Below are positions 16,420 through 24,206 of a DNA stretch of 40,805 bases, one piece after another. This stretch comes from Pseudomonadota bacterium (GTDB lineage: Bacteria > Desulfobacterota > Desulfobulbia > Desulfobulbales > SURF-16). Positions within the stretch are counted from its first letter, which is position 1. Every line of letters starts with the position of its first letter. A program made the translations under genes and the position numbers. Where the stretch lies: contig JAHIVT010000035.1 of the NCBI GenBank assembly GCA_018816555.1, positions 1-40,805 of the forward strand, written 5' to 3'. The notes below the pieces were generated by a model. That model saw nothing but the letters and a program-made list of their open reading frames with translations, made no database searches and was not told the DNA's origin.

Positions 16420-17078
16420 GCGTGAAAAAAGATCTCATCCGGCAATTGGAGGGCGGTGAGGAGATTGTCGTACATGGCGCCGGTATCAATGCCAATCTTG
16501 GTGGCAGTGACAAACGGGAGTTCGAAAGGGGTGTGGCCGAAGATAACCTTTTTGCCGAAATCATGGTCAAGTCTGATAAAGGTATCACGCACCTCGCAGA
16601 GGGTGGTCAGGTCATTGGCGGCCAGCGGGATATTCGGATCAAGGCCGGCGTGGACAAAGATGTAATGCGGGCTTTCCCAATATGGCACCAGGGCCAGGAG
16701 AAAGTCCAGGTGTTCCTTGGGCAGAAAATTTAAGCTCTGCAGATTGACGTTACGGTCCGTTCCATAGCTGTCCAGGGTTGCATCGAGTCCCATGCCGCGC
16801 AAGTAGGGCAGCAGCAGCGGGTCGCCGCTGCGATAATACTCGAGGAGCAGGTACTCGTGATTGCCGAGCAGGGTGACGATACTGTCGTCGCGTTCTTTCA
16901 TCTCGCAGAGAAGGTCAAGGACCTTGGCAGAATCCGGTCCCCGGTCAAGATAATCGCCGAGGAAGACCAGGCGGTCACGGCCCTTGGTGTAGGGCAGGCG
17001 GTCCAGAAGATTGTGCAGCTTGTTGTAGGAGCCGTGGATATCACCGATCGCAAATATCTTGCCGCTTTCTGAGGCCAT
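16416..17078 (-). CDS. Metallophosphoesterase, PPP-family protein phosphatase-like
   Basis: A 220-residue protein with all metal-binding motifs of the PPP/bacterial phosphatase family: GDIHG (12-16), GDYLDRG (about 41-47), GNHEY (about 72-76), VHAGLD and FGHTP near residue 181. It should be a cytosolic, dinuclear-metal phosphatase acting on phosphoproteins, or possibly an ApaH-like enzyme on dinucleoside polyphosphates. AGAGGAAACA precedes the ATG. It converges on, and overlaps by 4 nt, the second dikinase-like gene. A functional pairing (phosphorylation against dephosphorylation) is tempting but only a guess from position. Confidence 0.88.
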   Translation of the reverse strand: MASESGKIFAIGDIHGSYNKLHNLLDRLPYTKGRDRLVFLGDYLDRGPDSAKVLDLLCEMKERDDSIVTLLGNHEYLLLEYYRSGDPLLLPYLRGMGLDATLDSYGTDRNVNLQSLNFLPKEHLDFLLALVPYWESPHYIFVHAGLDPNIPLAANDLTTLCEVRDTFIRLDHDFGKKVIFGHTPFELPFVTATKIGIDTGAMYDNLLTALQLPDEIFFHA

Positions 17079-17162
17079 TGTTTCCTCTCAATGATTTTCG
17101 ACCTGCCCGGGAATCCGGGAAATGGTCTGTTTTTTCAACTGTGTTTTGTTCATTTTACTGTT

Positions 17163-17199
17163 TAAAAACCTTTGCCGGCAGATCCATCTGCCGGCAAAG
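17163..17199 (-). terminator. Rho-independent terminator of the TSUP exporter gene
   Basis: A perfect 13-bp stem, CTTTGCCGGCAGA/TCTGCCGGCAAAG with a 4-nt loop at 17183-17186, is followed on the minus strand by GGTTTTTAAA. It lies 40 nt past the exporter stop codon. Confidence 0.88.
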
Positions 17200-17239
17200 G
17201 GTATCAGAGCAACGCTGCGCCTCTCTTGGCGTGTATGGG

Positions 17240-18589
17240 TTATGCCCGGTCTGCTTCGGCTATGATGCCCGTCTTGGACTCAAGCCTGGCGGAAAGCATG
17301 CCTTTGATCATGGCAACCGTGATGATTCCACCTGCGGTGGCAAGGGCTGCGATCAGGGCCCAGAAGCTCACCGACTCAAGAACGGCCGCGGTGGTCGGGT
17401 TGAGCGGGGAAAGCAGGTTCAATGCCTCAAGATAACCGGGGATTTTAGCGCCACGGCTGACCGCTACGATGAGCATGGTTGCTGCCATAACGATCTTGAT
17501 CATGTAGTCTTTTACATAGGTGGTGCCGAGTGCGCCCAGCTGGACACCGATCAGAGAGGTGGCGAGGATGAGCAGGGTGAGACGGATATCGATCAGACCG
17601 CTCAGACCCCACTGGATGGAACCCCACATGCCCATGACAAAGGCGATGCCCAGCTCGGTGGCGCTGGCCACTACGGCGGAGGCGCCAATCACATAGATCA
17701 TGCCGGGCACGCCGATAAAGCCGCCCACGGCGATGGTGGCGGCCAGCATACCGGTGGCCAGACCTACCGGGATGGTTACCCAGGCGGAGATCCTTACCTT
17801 GGCCACTTTGAAGTTCATCATCGGCGGAAGGTTGATTTTCTGCATCATCAGGGCGAGTTTCGGTGTTTCGTTGCCGGATTCACTGTTGCCCTTGGAAAGC
17901 TTATAGGCATCCATTGACACATAACCACCGACCAGAACCAGGATGATAACAAAGACCACGCTCACGTAAAGGTTGGAGCCGGCATTACCCCAGTGGTTAA
18001 GGATGTACTTCTGGATCATAACACCGATCTGCACGCCGATGATAGCGGTGGCTGCCATGGTGGCGGCAAGCTTCAGGTCAACCTGGCCATACTTCCAGCG
18101 TTTGTAGGTGCCGATCATGGCCTTGGGGAATTTGTGGCACATGTTGCTGGCTACGGCCACGGCGCCGGGGGCGCCCAGGGTCATCATGGCCGGGGTAAGA
18201 ACAAAGGCGCCGCCTGAACCGATAAAGCCGCTCAGCAGACCGCCCACCAGGCCGACGACCAGCAGGGCAAGCAGCCTCTGCATGGTCAGATCCATAAACA
18301 TGATGGATACACTTTTGATAACGTTTTCGCCGGCATCATGGTCCATGCTGACCAGAACCTTTTTGCCCAGGCGCATGTTTTCCGGTTTGACTTGATCGCC
18401 GATGATCAGATCCTTTAATTCTCCTGTGCCATCTTTTTTCAGAACAGCAGTATGGGCGGCCTCGTTGATCTCGGTGAACACGCCCTTCAGCATACTCTTA
18501 TCAGGACCGGCGCCGCCACCGGCAAATGCAATGCTTGCCAGCGGCAATAAAAGTAGTGAAAACAGTACGGCTATAACAAACCTCTTCAT
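17240..18589 (-). CDS. TSUP (TauE/SafE) family sulfite/sulfonate-type exporter
   Basis: A 449-residue membrane protein. An N-terminal signal-like segment (MKRFVIAVLFSLLLLPLASIAFA) is followed by a soluble region of about 80 residues (residues 28-105, small beta-rich domain) and then by eight or so membrane helices with TSUP features: GGLLSGFIGSGGAFVLTPAMM and, in the second half, GMLAATIAVGGFIGVPGMIYV. TSUP proteins move sulfite, thiosulfate, sulfoacetate or related anions. In a sulfur-metabolising organism sulfite or sulfate handling is likely, but the substrate is inferred. The start at 18589 has GAGGAG upstream and opens with the signal sequence. It lies 46 nt after the small membrane gene at 18636-18872, probably in one operon. 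Confidence 0.88.
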   Translation of the reverse strand: MKRFVIAVLFSLLLLPLASIAFAGGGAGPDKSMLKGVFTEINEAAHTAVLKKDGTGELKDLIIGDQVKPENMRLGKKVLVSMDHDAGENVIKSVSIMFMDLTMQRLLALLVVGLVGGLLSGFIGSGGAFVLTPAMMTLGAPGAVAVASNMCHKFPKAMIGTYKRWKYGQVDLKLAATMAATAIIGVQIGVMIQKYILNHWGNAGSNLYVSVVFVIILVLVGGYVSMDAYKLSKGNSESGNETPKLALMMQKINLPPMMNFKVAKVRISAWVTIPVGLATGMLAATIAVGGFIGVPGMIYVIGASAVVASATELGIAFVMGMWGSIQWGLSGLIDIRLTLLILATSLIGVQLGALGTTYVKDYMIKIVMAATMLIVAVSRGAKIPGYLEALNLLSPLNPTTAAVLESVSFWALIAALATAGGIITVAMIKGMLSARLESKTGIIAEADRA

Positions 18590-18635
18590 TGAATTGACTC
18601 CTCGTAATAGATAATAATTGCTTGCAGGTAACGGA

Positions 18636-18872
18636 TTATTTCTTTTTGGCCTCAAGGCCGAGTACGCTCAGCAGGTTGCTGGCAAAGGCCCCATGGATAA
18701 AGGAAAAGAGGAAGGCGGCTCCTACCGGTAGCAGAGTGTAGATTCCCCCCCTGGTAAAGGTTTCGGTTACCAACTTCTCATTGCCGAACAGCAGTACATA
18801 GCATGAGATGGAAATCGCCCCAAAGATAACAGTGCCCAGATACGGTTTTGGTTTGTTGTGTTGTGTTGCCAT
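18636..18872 (-). CDS. Small membrane protein preceding the TSUP exporter
   Basis: Seventy-eight residues with two predicted membrane helices (about 14-29, TVIFGAISISCYVLLFG, and 45-70, YTLLPVGAAFLFSFIHGAFASNLL) and a lysine-rich end (EAKKK). It precedes the TSUP gene on the same strand at 46 nt, so it is probably an accessory subunit or partner of that transporter; I cannot assign a family. The ribosome-binding site is poor (GGGGTATTAGTAACCG). The start is the only plausible one in frame. Confidence 0.7.
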   Translation of the reverse strand: MATQHNKPKPYLGTVIFGAISISCYVLLFGNEKLVTETFTRGGIYTLLPVGAAFLFSFIHGAFASNLLSVLGLEAKKK

Positions 18873-19867
18873 CGGTTACTAATACCCCACTTCTTAATTT
18901 TGAATAACTTACCGTCAACCATGAACGGTCTATTTCCATACAAGACCAACTGGCCGTGCGGGCTTGTGAAGTCGTCCCTGAGCCGCGGCGGTACGACTAC
19001 GATGAGTCAAAGCCGAACGTACAGTTGAATCTTCACGCCCAATTTCCCTGTGCCCACTCCATATTCATGGGCCATTGACCTGTTTGTGAGAAGTCTCGTT
19101 GCAGTGCAAACCCGTCAGTTTCTTCAGTAGATACGGTGACTGTGAACTTCTCTGAGGTACGGGGAAGGTGCCAATTTGGAGGCATACTTGTGCATCTAGC
19201 GTGCCATTTTGATGAGATTTTTTTTGCGGGCTGCCAAGGCAATGATGGCCGCCCACGTATTTCGGCTGAACAGGTGGTTGGGTTTTTGTGTTTTTATGCG
19301 TAATATCAGCATGTTGATTGCTTGTTCACGTGGCTGGAATTATGCAGCCCTGAACATGCAACCAGAATAAAACAGTTTTTTTGGTATTGTCTTACTTTGA
19401 TAACAAGAAGGCACAGCAAAACGATAGTGTTGTAATGTGCAATGCAGCTTCGTTGCTTTATGCAACAATAGTATTTTGGTGGGCAGTCATTCGTGTTGCG
19501 AGGTGCATCGCTTGTTCCTTTGCGTAATAAATATAACGCAAAAGCAAGGAATTAAGAGCATATGCCAGTGTGAAGAAAAATGTTTCGTTTTGCAACAATA
19601 AAGGAGAACGCAGGGGGAAAAGTGAGGCGTTTCGTTTGATTTGTTTGTCAATCGGCCCCTTGGTTCACTGTTTCTTGCAGCTTGAGGGGCGGATTTTTTT
19701 CAGTTTACATCTCTTTGCAGCCTGTCCCATAAAAGAAGCCAAGGCAGGCCTGGCGAGGGTTGCGGGATGCCGGGACGAAAGGACATGGGAAAAAATATCC
19801 ATTAACGTTGCGGTCGGTCTGTTTCCCGGATTTTTAAAGGATGTCCGTTTGCCGGCCGCCGTTCTAT
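18873..19867. other. Gene-poor AT-rich kilobase with possible transposase scrap
   Basis: Nearly 1 kb with no credible full gene, upstream of the TSUP operon. On the minus strand 19312-19196 a short frame (38 codons) ends TWAAIIALAARKKNLIKMAR and looks like a transposase C-terminus, without nearby catalytic parts; this is weak. TTTGCGT/ACGCAAA form an inverted repeat around 19518-19543, and TGCAACAATA and TGCGTAATA each occur twice. GTGAAG near 18966 and CTTCAC near 19032 bracket a GC-rich foldable block. This could be decayed mobile DNA plus the regulatory region of the TSUP operon. Confidence 0.4.
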
Positions 19868-21670
19868 TCAGATGCCATAAAAGAGGGAGATGGTTCCCAG
19901 CATGACCAGCAGGAAAAGGATGGTCATGCCGCTTCCCGCTTTGAAATAATCCATGGTTTGGTAGCCGCCGGGCTGCAAAACCATGGAATTCACCTGATGC
20001 GTGGGCAGGATAAAGTTATTTGAGCAGGAGATGGCCACAACCAGGGCCGCCATGCGCGGATCAGCGCCGCAGTAGAGCGCCATGTTCATGGCCAGCGGTA
20101 TCATCAGGACGGCGGTGACGATATTGGAAACAACCAGGGTTAAAAACGAGGTAAGGATGGCCAGCGCAGCCAGCAGCAGGAGAGGGGAGACAGGTCCCGA
20201 GAAGCTGAAGAGCGTTTCGACGATGAATCTGGCCGCGCCGGTCTTTTCAAAGGCTATGCCCAGGGGAATGATACCGCCCAGAAGAAAGACAGTCATCCAG
20301 TCCACGGATTCGTATGCTTCATCGATGGTGAGCACATCGGTCAGGATCATGCAGAGAGCGCCGGTAAGCAGGGCAATGGAGAGATTGATATGAAAGGCGA
20401 GGATCAGGGTAAGGGAGAGAAGCATGGAGCCGATGGCATATTTGAGCTTGTCGGTCTTGAGAATGGCACCGTGTATCTCCTCGGTGAAGACCAGGTCGAG
20501 CTGTTCCTTGAGGAAATGAAATTTATCCCAGCGGCCCTGCAGCAGAAGCGTATCTCCGGTCTGCAGGATAATATCGGAGATGCCGCCGACAAAGGTCTTG
20601 TTGCCCCGGCGGACAGCCAGCGGGTTGACGCCGTATTTTTTACGAAAGGAAAAGGAGTGCAGGGTGTTGCGCGCCATTTCCGAGCGGGGAGAAATGACCG
20701 CCTCCACGATGCCGGCATTGGCGGGGGAGAGATCTTCGGCAAACACCGACAGACGGTCTTTGATCTCCCATTTGTAGGCGGCAGCCAGTTTTTTTACCAG
20801 CCCGGGGGGGCCTTCCACGGCAATGATGTCTCCGCCGCGCAGCTCGGTATCGATGTCCGGGGCAAAATTCTTGGTTCCTCCCTTGTGGGCAACACCAATG
20901 ACAGTGGTAAAATAATAGGCCCTGATTTCCAGATCCATCAACGTCTTCGGGACAAAAGACGGGGGAATGGAGAGTTCAAACAGATTACCGATATCATGGT
21001 AGGTCCGCTGCAGGGTCTTTGACATGGGGCCGTTGGACCCATTGGCTTTGTGGCCGGCGGGCAGGATAAACCGGCCGAACAGTACCAGGTAGAGAAGAAA
21101 GGAAGCGATCAGGGCAAGACCAATGGGAGTCACGTCAAACAAACCGAAGGGTTTGGCGTCCGGGCTGGTGATTTTCATGACATCGTTAAGCAGAATCAGG
21201 GGGCTTGAACCGATAAGCGTGATGCAGCCGCCGATAATGGCGCTGAATCCCATGGGCATCAGTATCCTGGAGGCAGGAACATTGGCCTGCCGGCAAATTC
21301 GTTTCGCCGCGGGCATGAACAGCGCTGCCGCGCCGATATTCTGCATGAAACTGGAGATAAAGGCCACCGTGGCCGAGATGAGCAGCATGATCCTGGTCTC
21401 GCTGCGACCGACAAATTTCAGCAGAATCCCGGCCAGGGAATTCATGGCGCCGGTCTTTTCAAGCCCGGCACCGAAGATGATAATCGCGACAATGATCACC
21501 ACCGCATTGCTGGACAGACCGCTGATCGCCTCTTGGGGCGTAATCAGGCCAAGCAGCGGCAGCAGGACCATCATGAGGATACCCACCACGTCAATCCGCA
21601 CGAATTCAAAGACAAAAAGCAGGATGGCAAGTACAATTACGGCAAGTACTAAGATTATTGGCAGAGTCAT
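19868..21670 (-). CDS. SLC13-family anion permease with central TrkA-C domains
   Basis: A 600-residue membrane transporter of the ArsB/NhaD-DASS fold. The N-terminal half has helices with FMQNIGAAALFMPAAKRI and GFSAIIGGCITLIGSSPLILLND, the usual SLC13 hairpin signature. Two TrkA-C (RCK_C) regulatory domains occupy about residues 210-370 (RGGDIIAVEGPP and LQTGDTLLLQGRWD). The second membrane half repeats the signature (VVSNIVTAVLMIPLAMNMAL, SCSNNFILPTHQVNSMVL). Such proteins carry sulfate or dicarboxylates with sodium; sulfate uptake would suit the context but is not shown by the sequence. ATG at 21670 is preferred over TTG 18 nt earlier because it begins the first helix. Confidence 0.87.
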   Translation of the reverse strand: MTLPIILVLAVIVLAILLFVFEFVRIDVVGILMMVLLPLLGLITPQEAISGLSSNAVVIIVAIIIFGAGLEKTGAMNSLAGILLKFVGRSETRIMLLISATVAFISSFMQNIGAAALFMPAAKRICRQANVPASRILMPMGFSAIIGGCITLIGSSPLILLNDVMKITSPDAKPFGLFDVTPIGLALIASFLLYLVLFGRFILPAGHKANGSNGPMSKTLQRTYHDIGNLFELSIPPSFVPKTLMDLEIRAYYFTTVIGVAHKGGTKNFAPDIDTELRGGDIIAVEGPPGLVKKLAAAYKWEIKDRLSVFAEDLSPANAGIVEAVISPRSEMARNTLHSFSFRKKYGVNPLAVRRGNKTFVGGISDIILQTGDTLLLQGRWDKFHFLKEQLDLVFTEEIHGAILKTDKLKYAIGSMLLSLTLILAFHINLSIALLTGALCMILTDVLTIDEAYESVDWMTVFLLGGIIPLGIAFEKTGAARFIVETLFSFSGPVSPLLLLAALAILTSFLTLVVSNIVTAVLMIPLAMNMALYCGADPRMAALVVAISCSNNFILPTHQVNSMVLQPGGYQTMDYFKAGSGMTILFLLVMLGTISLFYGI

Positions 21671-21880
21671 TTCATTCCCCACTTGCAATGCCCTGAAGCA
21701 TCAAGCAATTCCCCACTGATCCTCGGTGTAACTGTCAGCCGGGGGCATAAAAAAAATAGCATGGTCTGATGGCAGGGCCACATCATCATTTTGTAATCTT
21801 TTGCTTGTCTAAAAGGCAACATCACACATCAAAAAAAACGGGTGCTGCGCATAAAAACGTCACATTTTTCTTAGCAACCC

Positions 21881-23260
21881 CTATGCCATGACGTTTTTTT
21901 TGTCTCGTGCTCCGCTGATATTGTCAGCATCGGCCAGGACTTGCCAGGTTCGTTCCGTGATTTCGTCAATCTCGGCCATGGTGGTTGAGATGGGCAGCCA
22001 CAGGTAAACAATATTACTTAAGGGCCGTAGGATCAGACCCTGCTCCAGCCCTTTCAGATAGATTTTCCATCCCACCCGTTCGGCAAAAGTGAACTCTTCC
22101 TTTGTCTGTTTATTTTTGACCAGTTCAATGGCGGCTATCATGCCCAGGCAACGCACGTCCCCCACCCAGGGCAGATCAAGAAAGCGCGCCATTTTCCGGT
22201 GCAGATGGCTAACGGTTCCCCCCAGCCGCTCAAAAGGCTTTTCTTCGGCAAAAACCTGCAGGGAGCCAAGCGCCGCGGCCGCGGCCAGCGGACTGCCGGT
22301 AAAGGTATGGCCGTGGTAAAAGGTTCTGTTTTCGACATATTTTCCATAAAAGGCCTGGTAAATCTCATCCGTGGTTATGGTGGCGGCCATGGGCAGCATG
22401 CCTGCGGTCAGGGACTTGGACAGGCAGAGAAAATCCGGCGTCACCCCGGCATGTTCCAGGGCAAACATCCTGCCGGTGCGGCCGAATCCCGTGGCCACTT
22501 CATCAAAAATCAGATGAACCCCGTATTGTCGCACCAGCTCTGCAAGGCGCTTGAGATAAAGGGCCGGATAGATGCGCATGCCTCCTGCCGCCTGAACAAG
22601 GGGTTCAACAATCATGGCAGCGATATTTCCCCCTTCCCTTTCCAGCAGCTCCTCCAGCGGCTGCAGACATTCCAGCCGGCATGTCGCAGTATTCTGCGCC
22701 ATGGGGCAGCGGTAGCAGTAAGGGGAGGGCACGGTAAAGGAGGCAAAGAGGATCTCGGCGAATTCCTTATGAAAATCAGGGACGCCGCCCAGGCTCATGG
22801 TGCCGATGGTGTCGCCGTGATAGCCCCGTTCCAGGCCGATAAAGCGTTTCCGCTGCGCCTGGCCGCTATGCCGCCAGTATTGCAGGCTCATCTTCAGGGC
22901 CACCTCGCAGGCGGTGGAGCCATTATCCGAATAAAAGACCTTGCTGAGGCCCTCCGGGGTGATATCAACGAGTTTTTCCGCCAGCAGGATGGCGGCTTCG
23001 TGGCTCGTGCCGGCCAGCAGAACATGATCGAGTCTGTCCAGTTGGCGGTGCATGAAACTTTTGATGGTCGGATGGTTGTGGCCGTGCAGGATGCACCACC
23101 AGGAAGAGATGGTGTCAAAATAGCTCCTGCCGTCAAGGTCATAGAGCATGAGGCCATCCGCCCGGTCGATGATGAGCAGATCCCGGTCGGCATAATCGTG
23201 CATCTGGGTGTAGGGATGCCAGAGGAATTTTTTATCGGTTTCCTGCAGGGTGGATTTCAT
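21881..23260 (-). CDS. bioA: Adenosylmethionine-8-amino-7-oxononanoate aminotransferase
   Basis: A 459-residue PLP enzyme of biotin synthesis that converts KAPA to DAPA using S-adenosylmethionine as amino donor. Class III aminotransferase features are present: LWHPYTQM at the N-terminus (typical of BioA), WWCILHGHNHP, SDNGSTACEVALKM, GYHGDTIGTMS, IFDEVATGFGRTG and the PLP lysine K282 in LSKSLTAGMLP. A cysteine-rich insert, CYRC...CRLEC (182-198), occurs in many anaerobe BioA proteins. No other bio gene is in the window. It follows hpt by 54 nt on the same strand, so cotranscription is possible. Confidence 0.95.
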   Translation of the reverse strand: MKSTLQETDKKFLWHPYTQMHDYADRDLLIIDRADGLMLYDLDGRSYFDTISSWWCILHGHNHPTIKSFMHRQLDRLDHVLLAGTSHEAAILLAEKLVDITPEGLSKVFYSDNGSTACEVALKMSLQYWRHSGQAQRKRFIGLERGYHGDTIGTMSLGGVPDFHKEFAEILFASFTVPSPYCYRCPMAQNTATCRLECLQPLEELLEREGGNIAAMIVEPLVQAAGGMRIYPALYLKRLAELVRQYGVHLIFDEVATGFGRTGRMFALEHAGVTPDFLCLSKSLTAGMLPMAATITTDEIYQAFYGKYVENRTFYHGHTFTGSPLAAAAALGSLQVFAEEKPFERLGGTVSHLHRKMARFLDLPWVGDVRCLGMIAAIELVKNKQTKEEFTFAERVGWKIYLKGLEQGLILRPLSNIVYLWLPISTTMAEIDEITERTWQVLADADNISGARDKKNVMA

Positions 23261-23314
23261 GGATCATGAACTCTTTGCCCGAACTCGATAAAGGGCTTAT
23301 CCGCAAGGGTTTTG

Positions 23315-23839
23315 TTATGGGTGAGCCGGATTTTCCAGGTGAAAGACATCCGGCAGGTTTCTGTACTGTTCGGCAAAATCAAGGCCGTAACCCACCAGGA
23401 AGCCCTCGGCCACCTCAAAACCGACGTAGTCGGGGTGTACTTCCACTTCGCGCCGCTCCTTTTTGTCGATAAGGGCGCAGATATGCACACTGGCCGCTCC
23501 GTGCCGGAGAAAATGCTGCTGCAGGCGGGCAATGGTGCGGCCTGTGTCGACAATATCCTCCACCAGCATGATTTTTCTGTTGGCCACCGGCAGTTCAACA
23601 TCCTTGGTAAAGGTAATGGTTCCCGATGACAAGCTGCCCGCGCCGTAGCTTGCTACCCGGATGAAATCAATCTGCAGGGGCAGGTCGATTTCCCGGGCCA
23701 GGTCGGCGGTAAAGATAAAAGCGCCGTTCAGCACACCGATGAGAAGGAGGTCGTCATGGGCAAAGTCCCGGGTGATCATTTGTCCCAGTTCTCTGACTTT
23801 TTTCGCAATTTCCTGGCGGGAAAGCACAATTTTCTTCAT
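23315..23839 (-). CDS. hpt: Hypoxanthine phosphoribosyltransferase
   Basis: A 174-residue cytosolic purine-salvage enzyme that makes IMP (and probably GMP) from hypoxanthine or guanine and PRPP. The PRPP-binding loop VEDIVDTGRT lies at 93-102. IGVLNGAFIFTADLAR (34-49) carries the PPi loop, and SYGAGSLSSG (64-73) the flexible loop. FLVGYGLDFAEQYRNLPDV near the C-terminus is the usual base-binding and metal region. Length is normal. AGGTAG precedes the ATG. It is divergent from the rubredoxin gene. Confidence 0.95.
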   Translation of the reverse strand: MKKIVLSRQEIAKKVRELGQMITRDFAHDDLLLIGVLNGAFIFTADLAREIDLPLQIDFIRVASYGAGSLSSGTITFTKDVELPVANRKIMLVEDIVDTGRTIARLQQHFLRHGAASVHICALIDKKERREVEVHPDYVGFEVAEGFLVGYGLDFAEQYRNLPDVFHLENPAHP

Positions 23840-23871
23840 AGTCTACCTGTGCGTTATATGGATTTTTTGCG

Positions 23872-23901
23872 TTGACTGATAAGCTTTCTTCCTGCTAATC
23901 T
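23872..23901 (+). promoter_or_regulatory. Sigma-70-type promoter of the rubredoxin gene
   Basis: TTGACT (23872-23877) and TAATCT (23896-23901) are separated by 18 nt, each one or two bases from consensus. Transcription would start near 23908, about 60 nt before the rubredoxin ATG. Confidence 0.5.
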
Positions 23902-23968
23902 TTACGGGAGTTTTCCAATTATGTCAATGTGCGCCTATGCGTAGTCAACTGATTCCAGGAGAAACATT

Positions 23969-24130
23969 ATGAAAAAATATCGTTGTACGGTATGTGGTTA
24001 TGTTTATGATCCCGCCAAGGGTGATCCAGATGGCGGCATTGCTGCCGGTACAGCCTTTGAGGATCTGCCGGATGACTGGTGTTGCCCGGTGTGCGGTGCA
24101 CAGAAAAGTGATTTTGAGCCGGCGGATTAG
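23969..24130 (+). CDS. Rubredoxin
   Basis: A 53-residue iron-sulfur-free electron carrier with one iron held by four cysteines: CTVCG (Cys6, Cys9) and CPVCG (Cys39, Cys42). The fold markers [23 protein letters not shown] and the aromatic residues are all present, and length is standard. In anaerobes rubredoxin passes electrons to oxygen- or peroxide-reducing partners such as rubrerythrin or rubredoxin:oxygen oxidoreductase. CCAGGAGAAACATT gives a good ribosome-binding site. It is monocistronic, convergent with the HDOD gene. Confidence 0.96.
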   Translation: MKKYRCTVCGYVYDPAKGDPDGGIAAGTAFEDLPDDWCCPVCGAQKSDFEPAD

Positions 24131-24206
24131 CCAGTCAGCCTGATCGGGCTGGGCATGGTGAACCCTTATGTCCGGCAGGGGCTTCTGTCGTCAGGGGGGG
24201 TATGGC

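Noticed and set aside
18950-19040. GAGCCG...CGTACAGTT block as a group II intron fragment
   Set aside because: It faintly recalls the region beside intron domain IV, but no domain V hairpin or reverse transcriptase is present.
19570-19905. A 111-codon plus-strand frame beginning with GTG in the gene-poor kilobase
   Set aside because: No ribosome-binding site, biased composition without recognisable domain, and it overlaps the end of the SLC13 permease gene.
21851-21892. ACGTCA/TGACGT arms at the end of bioA as an intrinsic terminator
   Set aside because: The loop is about 26 nt and one arm lies in coding sequence; the T-run is short, so the call is too weak.
22199-23269. A 356-codon open frame on the plus strand
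   Set aside because: Antisense to bioA; composition is typical of a shadow frame.
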